Counted from the stretch's first letter, positions 42,786 to 53,571 are shown. The stretch: DNA of 64,000 nucleotides from Deltaproteobacteria bacterium (GCA_003235365.1 QJWJ01000254.1:53664-117663), one strand, 5' to 3'. The notes: a model not told the origin generated them from the letters alone. A program made the numbers and translations.

Positions 42786-43433
42786 TCAATCCCCGCGGAT
42801 CGGCGTGGTCTGGATCTGACGGCTCAACGCCGCGGCGCGCCGTTCAATCCCTGCGCAGCTATCGGCCACGACCGCTCCAATCACCGCCACCAGATCCGCG
42901 TGTCGGGCTACGACGGCTACCGACGTCTCGTCGATGCCGCCGATCGCGACCAGCGGTACGGCCGCCGCGCGACAGGCAGCCCCCGCCATCGCCAGTCCGT
43001 CGAGCCCGACCGTGGCCTCGGCGTCGAGCTTGCTCCGCGTCGAGAAGACGGGACCGAAGGCGACGTAGTCGGGCTGCGCCGACAGCGCGGCGCTCAGTTG
43101 CTGCGAGTCGTGGGTGGAAACCCCGACGGCGAGGCGTGGGTAGCACCGGCGCACTTCATGCACCGGCAGATCGCCCTGCCCTACGTGCACGTAGCCACAG
43201 CCCGCCATCAACGCGAGATCGGGTCGGTCGTTGACGACCAGCGACGTGGCAGCGCCATCCATCGCCGCGGCGAGGCGGTCGAGCATGTGCAACGTGTCGC
43301 GCGGCAGCATCGCCTTGGCACGCAATTGCAACAGCGGCGGGTACGATGGCAGCAGCGCCTTGGCCACGTCGACGACGTCCAAACCGCGGCGCGCACACTG
43401 CTCGGCGTCGACGATGGGATACAGTCCGCGCAT
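42786..43433 (-). CDS. thiE: Thiamine phosphate synthase (ThiE/TenI family)
   Basis: 215 residues from the ATG at 43433 (MRGLYPIVDAEQC). It joins the pyrimidine and thiazole halves of thiamine. A TIM barrel with LQLRAKAM (strand 2), VVNDRPDLA, HVGQGDLP, VAFGPVFSTRSKLD and VAIGGID is seen, all ThiE landmarks. The pyrimidine-site GPVF.T..K pattern is intact, which favours a real ThiE over the TenI aminohydrolase-like branch. No other thi genes or THI-box riboswitch were seen. Its end faces holB. Confidence 0.9.
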   Translation of the reverse strand: MRGLYPIVDAEQCARRGLDVVDVAKALLPSYPPLLQLRAKAMLPRDTLHMLDRLAAAMDGAATSLVVNDRPDLALMAGCGYVHVGQGDLPVHEVRRCYPRLAVGVSTHDSQQLSAALSAQPDYVAFGPVFSTRSKLDAEATVGLDGLAMAGAACRAAAVPLVAIGGIDETSVAVVARHADLVAVIGAVVADSCAGIERRAAALSRQIQTTPIRGD

Positions 43434-43619
43434 CGCGCTACTATACCCGACGCGCCCCTCCGGTGAGGCACGGCTGGGCACGTTCCCTCAGGCGCCGGAG
43501 AATCGACGGGAGCCAACGGCGTTCGGACCGCAGCGAACGCCAAACCGGCGCGGCGCTGCACGGTTTCGACGGGGTTCGCGGCAACCTCGGCGATCCGAGA
43601 CAGAACCGGGGCTGAGCGC

Positions 43620-43631
43620 TATAAGGCGCCC
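43620..43631 (+). promoter_or_regulatory. Possible -10 box directly before a leaderless start
   Basis: TATAAG at 43620-43625, then six bases, then the ATG at 43632. A start of transcription at or next to the ATG would give a leaderless mRNA. There is no ribosome site upstream, which fits. No good -35 is present. Confidence 0.35.
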
Positions 43632-45257
43632 ATGGCCACAGCACTTGCGATTGCTGCGCTTTGGGTTGCGAGCTCGTTGGGCGCCGAATCACAACCGAAA
43701 CTCGTCCCCAGCGTTCACACCGTCGCGGAACCTACTGCGAGTGAGGAAAGCCAGAGTCGGGTGGACGCGCCGCCCTCACCCACCGCACTGTTGGCCACAC
43801 CGCTGGCGGGCGATGGACCCTCATCCGCCTTGGCGGAAGGCGTCGAGGGCAGCGAAGACGCAAAGCGAGCGAAGAAGCAACGCGCCCTTCAGAAGCGTAA
43901 GGAACGGCGGCGGGCGGCACAGCTGCGCGCCGAACGAAAACGCAAGCAGAAGGCAACGGCCAAGAGCAAGGCCAAGGCAACCAAGACGAAAGCGAACAAG
44001 GCGAACAGCGCCGAGGCAGCCCCAACGCCTCCGGGCGAGCCAGCCCGCTCCAAGGCCGGCGCGTCGCCGAGCAAGAGCAAACCAAAGCGAGACCGAGCCG
44101 CTACCACGTCCGCGCGCACGGAACCCACCGGCGCTGGCAATGGCGCAACGGCGGGCAAACGCAAACGCCGCATCCATTTCCACGACGTTGAGCCCACGGA
44201 ACTCGAGAAGGCGCTGACGTCATCGCTCGTACTCGACGTCTCGACTCCCGGTCCCTACCGGTTGTGGGGGATCACCTTGCACAATGCCGGGGCGAGCCCC
44301 GTCGTGCTGTACGACGACCCACGGCTGTTGTGGTTCGAGGTCACTCCACCCGGCGCGAAGAAGTCCAAGATCTGTCGACTACCAAAGGAGATGATCCCCA
44401 GCTACGTCACGGACACGTCGCGAGTCGCGTTGGCACCCGGCCAGAACCTCACGCACTGGATCGAACCGCGCTTCTATTGCTTCGACAGCTCGGGCGTCAC
44501 CGATCTCGTCGCGGGCACACAGGTGCAAGCGCACTACGGCTGGGAGACCAACCAACGCCTGGTGTGGGAGGGAGGCAAGCAGCGCAATCTGCGCTTGGAA
44601 CAGCACGCTCCCTACGTCGTCAAGGCTGCCCGCGGTGACGAACAGGGGTTGAGAGAGACCGTCGGATTGCCGGTAACTCTAGGCGCTGGGTACGACGAGT
44701 GGAAGGCCAACGCGCCGCCGGCGAAGCCTGGCCTTCAACTGATGATCTCCAAGAGCGCGGACGCGCCACACGCGCGCGACGTGACCGTCGACGTCACCGT
44801 TCGCAACGCGACTCAGTTGAGCCAAACCGTGTACTGGCGCGCAGACCAGCTCGAGTTTTCGATCGTCGGTGCCAATGGCACGGTGGTTTGCGAAGCCGAC
44901 TCAGGTTATCGCGCAGAAGATCCCCAAAGCCTGCTCAGGCTCCGTGCGGGCAAGACCTCCAATTTGCGGGTTCGGCTGCGGGAGTTCTGCGCCACCGAAG
45001 ACTTCGACGCGCCCGGCCTGTACTACATCGGCGCGCGGCTGGCGCTTCGCGGCGGACGATGGGAGGGCGATCCCGTCAAGGGTGGCAACGCCGACGAGGA
45101 AGACGACTCCAACGACGACACGGTCAACGAGCTGGTGACCGACATGGTCCCGTTGCGTATTCGCCGGGGCGAGGATCGCTTCTCGCACTGGGAGCCCGAC
45201 CCCGAGATCACGGCGCCGCGCGGGTCAGCTCCTGCAAATCCTGCAGATTCGCCTTAG
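43632..45257 (+). CDS. Secreted Lys/Arg-rich protein with duplicated Cys-containing domain
   Basis: 541 residues, no family recognised. MATALAIAALWVASSLGAES is a likely signal peptide. Residues about 75-185 are an extreme Lys/Arg/Ala stretch (KKQRALQKRKERRRAAQ and similar), like a histone H1 tail. The rest appears to hold two copies of one beta-rich domain: copy one from about 190 to 310 (LHNAGASPVVLY...ICRLPKE...ALAPGQNLTHWIEPRFYC) and copy two from about 375 to 490 (VRNATQLSQTVYW...VVCEAD...RLRAGKTSNLRVRLREFC). Each copy has one Cys mid-domain and one at the end, likely a disulfide. The last 50 residues are acidic. Its stop overlaps the TPR gene by 50 bases on the other strand. Confidence 0.78.
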   Translation: MATALAIAALWVASSLGAESQPKLVPSVHTVAEPTASEESQSRVDAPPSPTALLATPLAGDGPSSALAEGVEGSEDAKRAKKQRALQKRKERRRAAQLRAERKRKQKATAKSKAKATKTKANKANSAEAAPTPPGEPARSKAGASPSKSKPKRDRAATTSARTEPTGAGNGATAGKRKRRIHFHDVEPTELEKALTSSLVLDVSTPGPYRLWGITLHNAGASPVVLYDDPRLLWFEVTPPGAKKSKICRLPKEMIPSYVTDTSRVALAPGQNLTHWIEPRFYCFDSSGVTDLVAGTQVQAHYGWETNQRLVWEGGKQRNLRLEQHAPYVVKAARGDEQGLRETVGLPVTLGAGYDEWKANAPPAKPGLQLMISKSADAPHARDVTVDVTVRNATQLSQTVYWRADQLEFSIVGANGTVVCEADSGYRAEDPQSLLRLRAGKTSNLRVRLREFCATEDFDAPGLYYIGARLALRGGRWEGDPVKGGNADEEDDSNDDTVNELVTDMVPLRIRRGEDRFSHWEPDPEITAPRGSAPANPADSP

Positions 45258-46533
45258 GACGCGGATCGCTGGGATCCAAAGCTTGGGCTCGCAAGAAGGC
45301 CTGTTTTGCGCCGGGATAATCTCCGCGTCGAGCCTTGACCAGTCCGAGATTGATCCACGCCGAACCGAGTTTCGGATCCGCTTCGATGGCGGCAGAGCAC
45401 CACTGGTCCGCCAGATCCAGCTGATCGAGTTGGAGGTACGCGTAGGCCAGGTTGCTCATGAACGTGGCCCGCGTCGGAGCCAGCTCGTGAGCGCGCAGCA
45501 GGTGGGGTAGCGCTGCTTTGGGCTTCCCCGACGCCAGCAACGCCGTGCCCAAATCGCCCAACGTGCGGGGGTCGTTCGGAGACAGGGCCAAGGCTCGCTC
45601 CAACGCACCGATCGCCGCCGTGACGTCGCCGTTCATCATCAACGTCGTCCCCAAGTTCGTCAAGCGCGCCGGGTTGTTGGGATCGAGCGTTGCGGCGCGC
45701 GAGAATCCTTCGAGTGCGCCCTTCACGTCGCCCGTCGCGAGCGCCACGACGGCCAGGGCTGAATGTGCCTCGGCATCGCTTGGCTCGACTTCGACGACGC
45801 GCTGCAACGTCGTGCGAGCATCGCCTGCGCGCCCCTTGATCAACAACAGCTGGCCGCGCTCGATCAACGCCGGGGCATAACTCGAATCCAGACGCAGCGC
45901 TTGATCGAGAAGCTTCAACAACTCGTCGACCCGACGGTCCTTCGGTGCACTCGCATATTCGGTGGGCAAGCCGTGTTGACCAAATCGCGCCGAGACGACG
46001 CCGACGATCGGCGCGGGGTGTTTCGGAAGCTTTCGACGTGCATCCCGGTAGTGCTCGATGGCGCGCTCGAAGTCGCCGCGGGCCACCGCCGCGTCGCCGA
46101 GAGCCAGGAGGGTATCTGCTTCGTCGCCGACACCTCGCGTCAGTCCCGGAGGCTTGCGCACCACTTGGGCTGGTGCGGCATCTTCCGCCGGTCCGACGAC
46201 GACCCCTGGCCGCTCGTGTGGCGCTGACTCGACGGCGTGGGCGCCACCACTGTCGTCAGAAGGCGCAGCTGGAGGCGGTGGCAGCACTCTCGGTGCCTCG
46301 GTCGCGCTGAGCACCGGTACAGGCGGGCCCGCGGCGGAGGTCGACTGTGCTGCGCTATCCGGGGGCGGGCCGTTTGCGGCGCCGCACCCCAGCACGACAG
46401 CCAACCCAATCGCGCCGGCGACGCCGTCGACCCATCGCTTCGCCTCGACATGCGCCCAAGCCGCGCGTGATGAGCGCCTCACAGCCGGCGACGTGTCGCG
46501 TCCTTCCCCCACGGCCACGTCCTCACGCCTCAC
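45208..46533 (-). CDS. TPR-repeat lipoprotein
   Basis: 441 residues. A long basic head leads to a hydrophobic stretch and lipobox (AIGLAVVLGC, Cys50). A Pro/Ala-rich linker follows to about 130. The rest is about eight tetratricopeptide repeats, for example ALGDAAVARGDFERAIEHYRDA and NLGTTLMMNGDVTAAIGALERALALSPND, forming a protein-binding superhelix. The start at 46533 overlaps the SpoVR stop by 11 bases, so it probably belongs to the DUF444-spoVR-TPR operon. The 30 residues before the signal are unusual, and a closer start was not found. Confidence 0.85.
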   Translation of the reverse strand: MRREDVAVGEGRDTSPAVRRSSRAAWAHVEAKRWVDGVAGAIGLAVVLGCGAANGPPPDSAAQSTSAAGPPVPVLSATEAPRVLPPPPAAPSDDSGGAHAVESAPHERPGVVVGPAEDAAPAQVVRKPPGLTRGVGDEADTLLALGDAAVARGDFERAIEHYRDARRKLPKHPAPIVGVVSARFGQHGLPTEYASAPKDRRVDELLKLLDQALRLDSSYAPALIERGQLLLIKGRAGDARTTLQRVVEVEPSDAEAHSALAVVALATGDVKGALEGFSRAATLDPNNPARLTNLGTTLMMNGDVTAAIGALERALALSPNDPRTLGDLGTALLASGKPKAALPHLLRAHELAPTRATFMSNLAYAYLQLDQLDLADQWCSAAIEADPKLGSAWINLGLVKARRGDYPGAKQAFLRAQALDPSDPRPKANLQDLQELTRAAP

Positions 46534-48091
46534 CGTCGACGACGGAGTGTTCCTTGCCGTCGTAGCGGAACATCACGGGGCCGGATTCCTTCTTGCTCGT
46601 CAGCACCACGGGCCGCTTCCAAAGGCGGAACAGGGCTCGCATGGCTTCTTTGCAGTAGTCTGCGCGCAAGTCGATCCCGCGATGCTCGTGGTTGAGCAAC
46701 AGCTCCCCGCGGTTGTCGTGGTTGGAGTTCTCGACGTAGATGAACGGGTTGCCCATGTTCGTCAGCTGGAACAGCAGCTTCTCTTTGACCTCTTTGAACT
46801 TGCGCGAATAGATCTCGTAGCGCTCGTTGCGCGCCGACCACTCGAAGGTGAACAGCTTGTGCTGGATGGCGAACTCCGGCGTCAGAAACTCGTCGATGAA
46901 CGTGACGTCGTTGTACAGCGCCCGCACTTCGAACAGCTTCTGCTTGCCGAGACCCAGATGCTGGTTCCAGCTCGCTTTGCGATCGAGATTGTCGACCGAC
47001 TCCCACTCCTTGCCGAACTGGCCGCGATCCCAACGCTCTTCCACACTGCGAAACAGCTCGACGCCCAACTTGTAGGGATTGAGCCGGCCGCCGCTGGTCG
47101 CGAGCACCGCTGCGTTGTTGTCGGCGTAGTCGAGGATCTCGTCGGCGCCGCACACCTTCTCGGTCATCATCTTCGAGTGCCAGTAGGAGGCCCAGCCCTC
47201 GTTCATGATCTTCGTCTGCATCTGAGGCAGGAAGTAGTACGCCTCGTCGCGAATGATCGACAGGATGGCGCGTTCCCATCGTTCGAGCGGGCCGTGTTCG
47301 ATCAGGAAAGCCAAGACGTCTCGGGTCGGCTGAGCCGGCACCTTGCCCTTCTTGGTGGCCCTCTCGGCGGCAATGCGCTGCTTTTGCTCCTCGAGGTAAG
47401 ACTCGGGGTTGATGAACGCGTCCATGTACTCTTTGGCGCGCAACTTCGGCACCTCGATCTCTCGGTGCCCGAGCTCTCCGTCTTCGCTGTCGACGGGTTG
47501 GCGCGCCACGAACGGCGACCACGGATCGATCAAGTTCTCGAGGGACAGACAGCAATCGATCAGCTCTTCGACACGTTCGATACCTTGCCGATCGATGATG
47601 CGGCGAACGACCGAGCCGTGGTTGGCCATCTTGTCCACCCATTTGCGATCGGGGTCGTAGCTCGCGCCGCCGCCGACCGGCGACAGCACTGGCCCCGTCA
47701 CGTCGAGATCCGTCGCGCGGAAGCTGAAGTTGTTCTTGAAGAAGTCGACGTGCCCGTACACGTGACACATGACCAGCTTCTGATCGGTCAAGCTGTTGCC
47801 TTCGAGCAAGTAAGCGATCGCCGGATTGTTGTTGATCACCAGCTCGTAGATCTTGCTCAGCCCGTACTCGGTGCTCTTGGCGAGTTGTTCGTACTCCATC
47901 CCAAAGCGCCAATGCGGATAGCGCGTAGGGAAGCCGCCGTATGCCGCCACTTCGTTGATCTGGTCGTAAGGCAGCATTTCGAACACGGTCGGAAAAAAGT
48001 CCAAACCGAAATCCGCAGCAATGCGCTCGATCTTCTCAGCCTCGCGCGCCAGGTAGCGAGGCAAACGCGTCTTGGTCACGAACTGCGCCAT
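46523..48091 (-). CDS. SpoVR family protein
   Basis: 522 residues. The family is named for a Bacillus spore-cortex protein and corresponds to E. coli YcgB; its molecular role is unknown. Family stretches visible: GFPTRYPHWRFGMEYEQL near the start, YELVINNNPAIAYLLEGN, HVYGHVDFFKNN and MNEGWASYWHS. These carry conserved His, Asp and Glu that could bind a metal. The C-terminal part has VENSNHDNRGELLLNHEH. Four bases separate it from the DUF444 gene upstream, which makes an operon. In most genomes the third partner is the kinase PrkA, absent here. Confidence 0.95.
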   Translation of the reverse strand: MAQFVTKTRLPRYLAREAEKIERIAADFGLDFFPTVFEMLPYDQINEVAAYGGFPTRYPHWRFGMEYEQLAKSTEYGLSKIYELVINNNPAIAYLLEGNSLTDQKLVMCHVYGHVDFFKNNFSFRATDLDVTGPVLSPVGGGASYDPDRKWVDKMANHGSVVRRIIDRQGIERVEELIDCCLSLENLIDPWSPFVARQPVDSEDGELGHREIEVPKLRAKEYMDAFINPESYLEEQKQRIAAERATKKGKVPAQPTRDVLAFLIEHGPLERWERAILSIIRDEAYYFLPQMQTKIMNEGWASYWHSKMMTEKVCGADEILDYADNNAAVLATSGGRLNPYKLGVELFRSVEERWDRGQFGKEWESVDNLDRKASWNQHLGLGKQKLFEVRALYNDVTFIDEFLTPEFAIQHKLFTFEWSARNERYEIYSRKFKEVKEKLLFQLTNMGNPFIYVENSNHDNRGELLLNHEHRGIDLRADYCKEAMRALFRLWKRPVVLTSKKESGPVMFRYDGKEHSVVDGEA

Positions 48092-48095
48092 GCCG

Positions 48096-49205
48096 TCACC
48101 TACCCTTGCCCAAGAAGTCTTTGATGCTGCCGACGATGCCTTCTCGGTCGGGGATCTCGCTGGTCACGACGCGTTCGTCAGTGCCGAGATGCTCCCGCAA
48201 GTCCTTGATGAACTGACCTGATCCATAAGGGCTTTCGACCTGTCCGTATGCGAACATGTTCACTCGAGGCAAGATGGATTCCTTGAGCAAGGTGATGCAC
48301 GACAACGTATCGTCCATCGACCAGTTGTCACCGTCCGAGAAGTGGAATGGGTAGATGTTCCACTCTTCCGGCGGGTAGTGATCGTCGATCATGCGGTTGA
48401 CCAATCGATAGGCACTCGAGATCATCGTGCCACCCGATTCGCGAGTGTGAAAGAACGTGTCGCGGTCCACCTCGCGAGCCACCGCGTCGTGAATGATGTA
48501 GCGACTCTCCAAGCCGGTGTACTGGCGGCGAAGCCAGGTATCGATCCAGAAGCTTTCGATGCGCACGATTTCTTTCTGATCCTCGCCCATCGACCCCGAC
48601 ACGTCCATCATGTAGATGATCACGGCGTTGGCGACGGGTTCGCTCTGATCCTTCCAAGAACGGAACCGCTTGTCTTCGTGCTGCGGTAGGATCATCGGAC
48701 GCCGTACGTCGTAGGTTCCCGACGCGATCGCGCGTTTGAGGGCCTCTCGATAGGTCCGTTTGAAGTGCTTCAGCGACTCTGGCCCGACGCGTCGAATACC
48801 CGTATAGCGTTCTTTCTTCGCTCGGATCCGGCTCTGACCCTTGTTCTCGATCGCGGGGAGCTCGAGCTCTTCGCCGAGGATGTCCGCGAGTTCGTCGAGC
48901 GAGACGTCGACCTCGATCGCGTGCTGCCCCTCACCCTGACCCGCTTGCCCGGGACCACCAGGTTGCTGCTCGCCGCTGCCGACCGAATCACCGACGTTGC
49001 CGTCGCCCTGCCCAACTCCTCCGCGCTGCTGATCTCCGTAGACGAAACGCGGAATGTCGATTTGTGGGATGGGGATGGACACGACATCCTTCCCCTTTCG
49101 CCCCAGCATTTCCCCTTGGGTGATGTACTGGCGCAGATTCTTGCGGATCTTGCCTCGAACGATTTGTCGAAAGCGCGAATGGTCCCGGTCGATCTTCAGC
49201 GACAT
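48096..49205 (-). CDS. DUF444 (YeaH/YhbH) family protein
   Basis: 369 residues from the ATG at 49205 ([16 protein letters not shown]). The family is related to VWA domains: [18 protein letters not shown] is the MIDAS DxSxS site. Upstream is a region rich in Gly and Gln (about 65-105), and the start includes [12 protein letters not shown] and [14 protein letters not shown] family stretches. E. coli YeaH works with the kinase YeaG (PrkA) in nitrogen-starvation and stationary-phase responses. Here it is followed by spoVR and the TPR gene, with no kinase upstream. Confidence 0.93.
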   Translation of the reverse strand: MSLKIDRDHSRFRQIVRGKIRKNLRQYITQGEMLGRKGKDVVSIPIPQIDIPRFVYGDQQRGGVGQGDGNVGDSVGSGEQQPGGPGQAGQGEGQHAIEVDVSLDELADILGEELELPAIENKGQSRIRAKKERYTGIRRVGPESLKHFKRTYREALKRAIASGTYDVRRPMILPQHEDKRFRSWKDQSEPVANAVIIYMMDVSGSMGEDQKEIVRIESFWIDTWLRRQYTGLESRYIIHDAVAREVDRDTFFHTRESGGTMISSAYRLVNRMIDDHYPPEEWNIYPFHFSDGDNWSMDDTLSCITLLKESILPRVNMFAYGQVESPYGSGQFIKDLREHLGTDERVVTSEIPDREGIVGSIKDFLGKGR

Positions 49206-49677
49206 GCAGTGGTTCCGTGCAACATCGACTGCGCATCGACAGCCGATGAACAAATATAGTCCTCCATGGGTAGCAATTGACGCAAAAGAGACAACCTCGG
49301 GGCGCATGCGATGTGCACGATGCGAACGCCGCCAGCAGGGCTGCGCCGAATGCGCGCTGACACGGCGCGGGGATGGGCTTCAGCGACTGCCGGCCACCGG
49401 ACTGAATCGCCGCCAGGAGACGCGATGCGCACCAAACGACAAAGAAAACCGCTCCAAGTCACAGCCCCCGCGCCTGCAGAGCCGTCCAAGACGGAATCGC
49501 CGGATGGTGGCCGCGGCGTTGGTAGGTGCAAGTGGTTCGGCGCGGCGTGCCCACGAGATGGACGACGAGGCCAGAAGAAGAGACGCAACGCGTGGATGTC
49601 ACCGGACACGCTCCGCGCCAAAGCGTCGCCCACCCGACGACCTCCCCTCGAGCCTGTGGAGAATCGCCGACTCTGAA
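49206..49677. other. Intergenic region between DUF444 gene and purL
   Basis: 472 bases. purL reads toward it and DUF444 reads away, so it should contain the DUF444 promoter and any purL terminator; neither is clear. The plus strand holds the possible small gene listed separately. There is a palindrome-free, moderately AT-rich start (49240-49290, AATATAGTCC). Confidence 0.4.
49425..49676 (+). CDS. Possible small basic protein (uncertain)
   Basis: 83 residues from an ATG preceded by AGGAGA at a good distance (seven bases). It is very rich in Arg, Lys and Pro (MRTKRQRKPL..., GQKKRRN) with one Cys pair (RCKWFGAACP). It ends directly against the purL stop on the other strand. High-GC DNA often leaves such frames open, so the ribosome site is the only positive evidence. 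No family recognised. Confidence 0.25.
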   Translation: MRTKRQRKPLQVTAPAPAEPSKTESPDGGRGVGRCKWFGAACPRDGRRGQKKRRNAWMSPDTLRAKASPTRRPPLEPVENRRL

Positions 49678-52600
49678 TCAGCCGACCCAGTGCCGCGCGT
49701 TGCGAAACAGCCTCATCCAGGGCGCGTCTTCACCCCACTCGCTCGGCGCCCAGGACATTTGCACCGTCCGGAACACACGCTCGGGGTGAGGCATCATCGC
49801 CAACACGCGGCCCGTCGCCGAGCTGACTCCAGCAAGGCCCCGCGGTGTCCCGTTGGGGTTGTGTGGGTAGCGCTCGGCAATCTCGCCGCGATTGTCGATG
49901 AACCGCAAGGCGACGTGTTGCGGCTCCGACCCGAAGTATTCCGCGCGGCCTTCGCCGTGCGCAACGGCGATCGGCAGACGGGCCCCTTGCATTCCGCGCA
50001 GAAACAAACTCGGACCTTCTTCGACACCGAGCACGCTCAGTCGAGCCTCGAACTGCTCCGACGCATTGCGAACGAAACGGGGCCAGTCTGCGGCACCGGG
50101 GATCAAGTCTTTGATGCCACTGAGGAACTGGCAGCCATTGCACACGCCCAGGGCGAACGTATCCTGCCGCTCGAAAAAACGGCGAAACTGCTCGCGCGCG
50201 CCCGCATGGTAGAGCACGGATTTTGCCCAACCGCCTCCGGCGCCAAGCACGTCGCCGTACGAGAACCCGCCACAGGCCGCCAATCCCTTGAAGCTGTCGA
50301 GCTCGACGCGCCCCGTCAGTACATCCGTCATGTGAACATCGATGCAGCGAAAGCCAGCGCGTTCGAACGCCGCTGCCATTTCGATTTGTCCGTTCACGCC
50401 TTGCTCGCGCAAAATGGCCACCAATGGTCGCTCGGAGGCGGTGCACGGCGGCGGCGCTGGCTCGCTGGGGTCGAAGTTCAACAGCGGGGTGATCCCTGGC
50501 TCCTCTGCGTCGCAGTTGGTTTCGAACTCTTGCCGGGCACAGCCGGGGTCGTCCCGGAGCGTCTGCATACGCAGTGTCACGTCCGAGTACCAGGCGCGCA
50601 GCTGCATCAGGTCCTCTGCAAGGACCAGCGAACCTCGATGCACGAACTCGACCCGCAACTCCGAGCGTGGAGAACCGATGACGTGAACGTGGGTGCCGGC
50701 GTGCAGCCCGTGCATCTGCAAGACACCCATGACCCGTTCCAAGCTCTCGCGACGGATCTGCACGACCGCGCCGAGTTCCTCTGCGAACAGCGCCGCGATG
50801 GGATCTTCGTCCAACTCGTCCAGTTCGATTGACAACCCACGCTTGCCGGCAAAAGCCATCTCGCACAACGTGACGAACAAGCCGCCGTCGGAACGGTCGT
50901 GGTAGGCCAGCAGTTCGCCGTGAGAATTGAGTTCGGAGACGGCTTCGAAGAAGCCCCGCAGCAACGCCGCATCGTCCAGATCGGGCACTTCGTCGCCCAC
51001 TTGGTTGTAAACCTGCAACAGACAGGAGCCACCGAGGCGGTTCTTCCCTTCGCCGAGATCCAGACACAGCAGCACGGTGTCTTCGACGTTGGCCAGTTGC
51101 GGGGTCAACACCTTGCGCACGTCGTGCACTCTCGCAAAAGCGGTAATCACGACGGAGAGCGGTGACACCACTTCACGAGCGTCGCCATCATCGGATTGCC
51201 AGCGCGTCTGCATGCTCATCGAGTCTTTGCCAACCGGAATGACCAGCTCCAGCTCGGGGCACAGCTCGAGACCAATGGCGGAAACGGCATCGAACAGCGC
51301 CTGGTCTTCACCCGGATAGCCCGCGGCTGCCATCCAGTTCGCAGATAGCTTCACTTCTTTCAGCGTGGCGATGGCGACACCGCTTATGTTCGTGATGGCT
51401 TCGGCCACGGCCATGCGGGCAGAAGCGGCAGGGTTGAGCAGTGCCAGCGGCGCCCGTTCACCGATGGCCATGGCCTCGCCCGTGAACCCGTCGTAGTCGG
51501 TGAGCGTGACGCCCGCGTCAGCCACCGGCACCTGCCACGGGCCCACCATTTGATCTCGGGCAATGAGTCCCGTGACGGTCCGGTCACCAATGGTAACCAG
51601 GAACGTCTTGTCGGCAACGGTGGGGTTGAGCAGCACACGCCGAGCAGCGTCGCGCAGCTCGACGTCCACCAGGTCCGGTGCCCGCCCCTGCCGAGCCATG
51701 CGGCGAAAGCGGCGAGTCATCTTCGGCGGTTTGCCCAACAGCACGGATATGGGCAGGTCGATGGGCAGTTCCTCCGACGTACCGTCGACCAGTTGCAACA
51801 GTTCGGTGCCCAACACGTCGCCGACCACCGCGTATGGACAGCGCTCGCGCTCGCACAATTCTTCGAGCACGCTCAGCCGCTCCTTGGATACGGCTAGCAC
51901 GTAGCGCTCTTGCGCTTCGTTGCACCAGACCTGCATCGGACTCATGCTGGGCTCGGCATTGGGAATGTCGCGTAAGCGGAATCGCGCTCCACGTCCCGCA
52001 TCGTGGACGAGTTCGGGAAAGGCGTTGGACAGACCACCGGCGCCAACGTCGTGAATTGCTTCGATGGGCGAGTCCGCGCCGAGTGCACAGCAACGGTCGA
52101 TGACCTCTTGGCAACGCCGCTGGATCTCGGGATTGCCGCGCTGAACGCTGGCAAAATCGAGCTCCTCGCTGCTCTTGCCCTGTTCCATCGAGGAAGCAGC
52201 GCCACCGCCGAGGCCGATCAGCATTGCTGGCCCGCCCAACACCACGAGCACGCAGTTCTCGTCGAAGATGCGCTTGTGAACGAGTTCGGGACGAATGTTT
52301 CCGAGCCCACCAGCGAGCATGATCGGCTTGTGGTAACCTCGAACCGCGAGCCCAGCTGCACCGTCGAACTCCTGCTCGAAACTTCGAAAGTATCCGACGA
52401 TGCTGGGCCGTCCGAATTCGTTGTTGAACGCAGCGCCACCAATCGGGCCCTCGAGCATGATGTCCAGAGCGCTCTGGATGCGGGTGGGGCGTCCGTGATC
52501 CTTCTCCCAGGCGCGCTCGTGCCCTGGGATCCGGAGGTTGGACACGGAGAACCCGACCAGGCCGGCCTTGGGCTTGCTACCACGCCCCGTTGCGCCCTCG

Positions 52601-53571
52601 TCGCGGATCTCGCCACCCGACCCCGTTGCCGCACCGGGGAACGGCGAAATCGCGGTCGGATGATTGTGGGTCTCCACCTTCATCAGAATCGGCGCATCCT
52701 CGTAGGTGCGTTGATACTCGCCGTCTTGATCCGGCCAAAAGCGCGCGCTGGCGTACCCCCGCATGATCGCAGCGTTGTCGCTGTACGCGGAAATGATCCC
52801 CTCGGGTGTACAGCGGTACGTGTTGCGGATGCGATCGAACAGTGACATCGAGTCGACGTTTCCGTCGACGACCCAATCGGCCCGAAAGATCTTGTGCCGG
52901 CAATGCTCGCTGTTGGCTTGTGCGAACATCATCAGCTCGGCATCCGTCGGATCCCGACCGAGTTTGGCGAAGTTCTCTGCCAGGTAGTCGATTTCGTCGG
53001 GCGCGAGCGCCAAGCCCCATTGCCGATTCGCCCGTTCCAGAGCCGAGCGCCCCTCGTCCGCCAGTGCTACACGCCGCAGCGGCGACGCCGAAGGCTCCTC
53101 GAAGAGTCTTGCCAAATCGCCAGCCGAGAACAGAAGCGACTGCGTCATGCGGTCGTACAAGAGTTTGCACAGGGCATCGCGCGCGGCGCCGTCGAGCGGC
53201 TCGGTCGTCACGACACGATAGCGCGTCACCCGCTCGATGCGGCGCACCCAGGGCAAGCCGCACACTCGCAAAATGTCCGTGGCCTTCGACGACCAGGGCG
53301 AAATCGTTCCCAGCCGCGGCGCGATGTACACCTCCAGAACCGCCCCGTCGGGTTCCTCTTGCTCCGATTGGGAAGGCCCGTAGTCGAGCAGCTGTTCGAG
53401 ATGCGCCCGCGCCTCGTCGCCCTCTCCACTCAGTGCAGCCTCCTCGGCGTCCAGTACGTGAACGAACCGCGCCCCGACGAAGCTCACATCTGGCCGCAGG
53501 TTTCGTAGTACTTCCGACAGCTTCTGGGTTCGACTATCAGACAGGGCCAGCGGACCGAGCAGCGAAAGCAT
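49678..53571 (-). CDS. purL: Phosphoribosylformylglycinamidine synthase (large, single-chain PurL)
   Basis: 1297 residues from the ATG at 53571 ([12 protein letters not shown]), matching the E. coli enzyme (1295). It converts FGAR to FGAM in purine synthesis, using ATP and ammonia from glutamine. The synthetase part carries [15 protein letters not shown] and [20 protein letters not shown]. The C-terminal glutaminase domain starts near [19 protein letters not shown], with the nucleophile Cys in [12 protein letters not shown] and the catalytic His/Glu in MPHPERVF. The large fused form is typical of Gram-negative proteobacteria. The frame is open 40 codons further upstream, but those residues are shadow sequence. 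The gene stands alone; no other pur gene is in the window. Confidence 0.98.
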   Translation of the reverse strand: MLSLLGPLALSDSRTQKLSEVLRNLRPDVSFVGARFVHVLDAEEAALSGEGDEARAHLEQLLDYGPSQSEQEEPDGAVLEVYIAPRLGTISPWSSKATDILRVCGLPWVRRIERVTRYRVVTTEPLDGAARDALCKLLYDRMTQSLLFSAGDLARLFEEPSASPLRRVALADEGRSALERANRQWGLALAPDEIDYLAENFAKLGRDPTDAELMMFAQANSEHCRHKIFRADWVVDGNVDSMSLFDRIRNTYRCTPEGIISAYSDNAAIMRGYASARFWPDQDGEYQRTYEDAPILMKVETHNHPTAISPFPGAATGSGGEIRDEGATGRGSKPKAGLVGFSVSNLRIPGHERAWEKDHGRPTRIQSALDIMLEGPIGGAAFNNEFGRPSIVGYFRSFEQEFDGAAGLAVRGYHKPIMLAGGLGNIRPELVHKRIFDENCVLVVLGGPAMLIGLGGGAASSMEQGKSSEELDFASVQRGNPEIQRRCQEVIDRCCALGADSPIEAIHDVGAGGLSNAFPELVHDAGRGARFRLRDIPNAEPSMSPMQVWCNEAQERYVLAVSKERLSVLEELCERERCPYAVVGDVLGTELLQLVDGTSEELPIDLPISVLLGKPPKMTRRFRRMARQGRAPDLVDVELRDAARRVLLNPTVADKTFLVTIGDRTVTGLIARDQMVGPWQVPVADAGVTLTDYDGFTGEAMAIGERAPLALLNPAASARMAVAEAITNISGVAIATLKEVKLSANWMAAAGYPGEDQALFDAVSAIGLELCPELELVIPVGKDSMSMQTRWQSDDGDAREVVSPLSVVITAFARVHDVRKVLTPQLANVEDTVLLCLDLGEGKNRLGGSCLLQVYNQVGDEVPDLDDAALLRGFFEAVSELNSHGELLAYHDRSDGGLFVTLCEMAFAGKRGLSIELDELDEDPIAALFAEELGAVVQIRRESLERVMGVLQMHGLHAGTHVHVIGSPRSELRVEFVHRGSLVLAEDLMQLRAWYSDVTLRMQTLRDDPGCARQEFETNCDAEEPGITPLLNFDPSEPAPPPCTASERPLVAILREQGVNGQIEMAAAFERAGFRCIDVHMTDVLTGRVELDSFKGLAACGGFSYGDVLGAGGGWAKSVLYHAGAREQFRRFFERQDTFALGVCNGCQFLSGIKDLIPGAADWPRFVRNASEQFEARLSVLGVEEGPSLFLRGMQGARLPIAVAHGEGRAEYFGSEPQHVALRFIDNRGEIAERYPHNPNGTPRGLAGVSSATGRVLAMMPHPERVFRTVQMSWAPSEWGEDAPWMRLFRNARHWVG

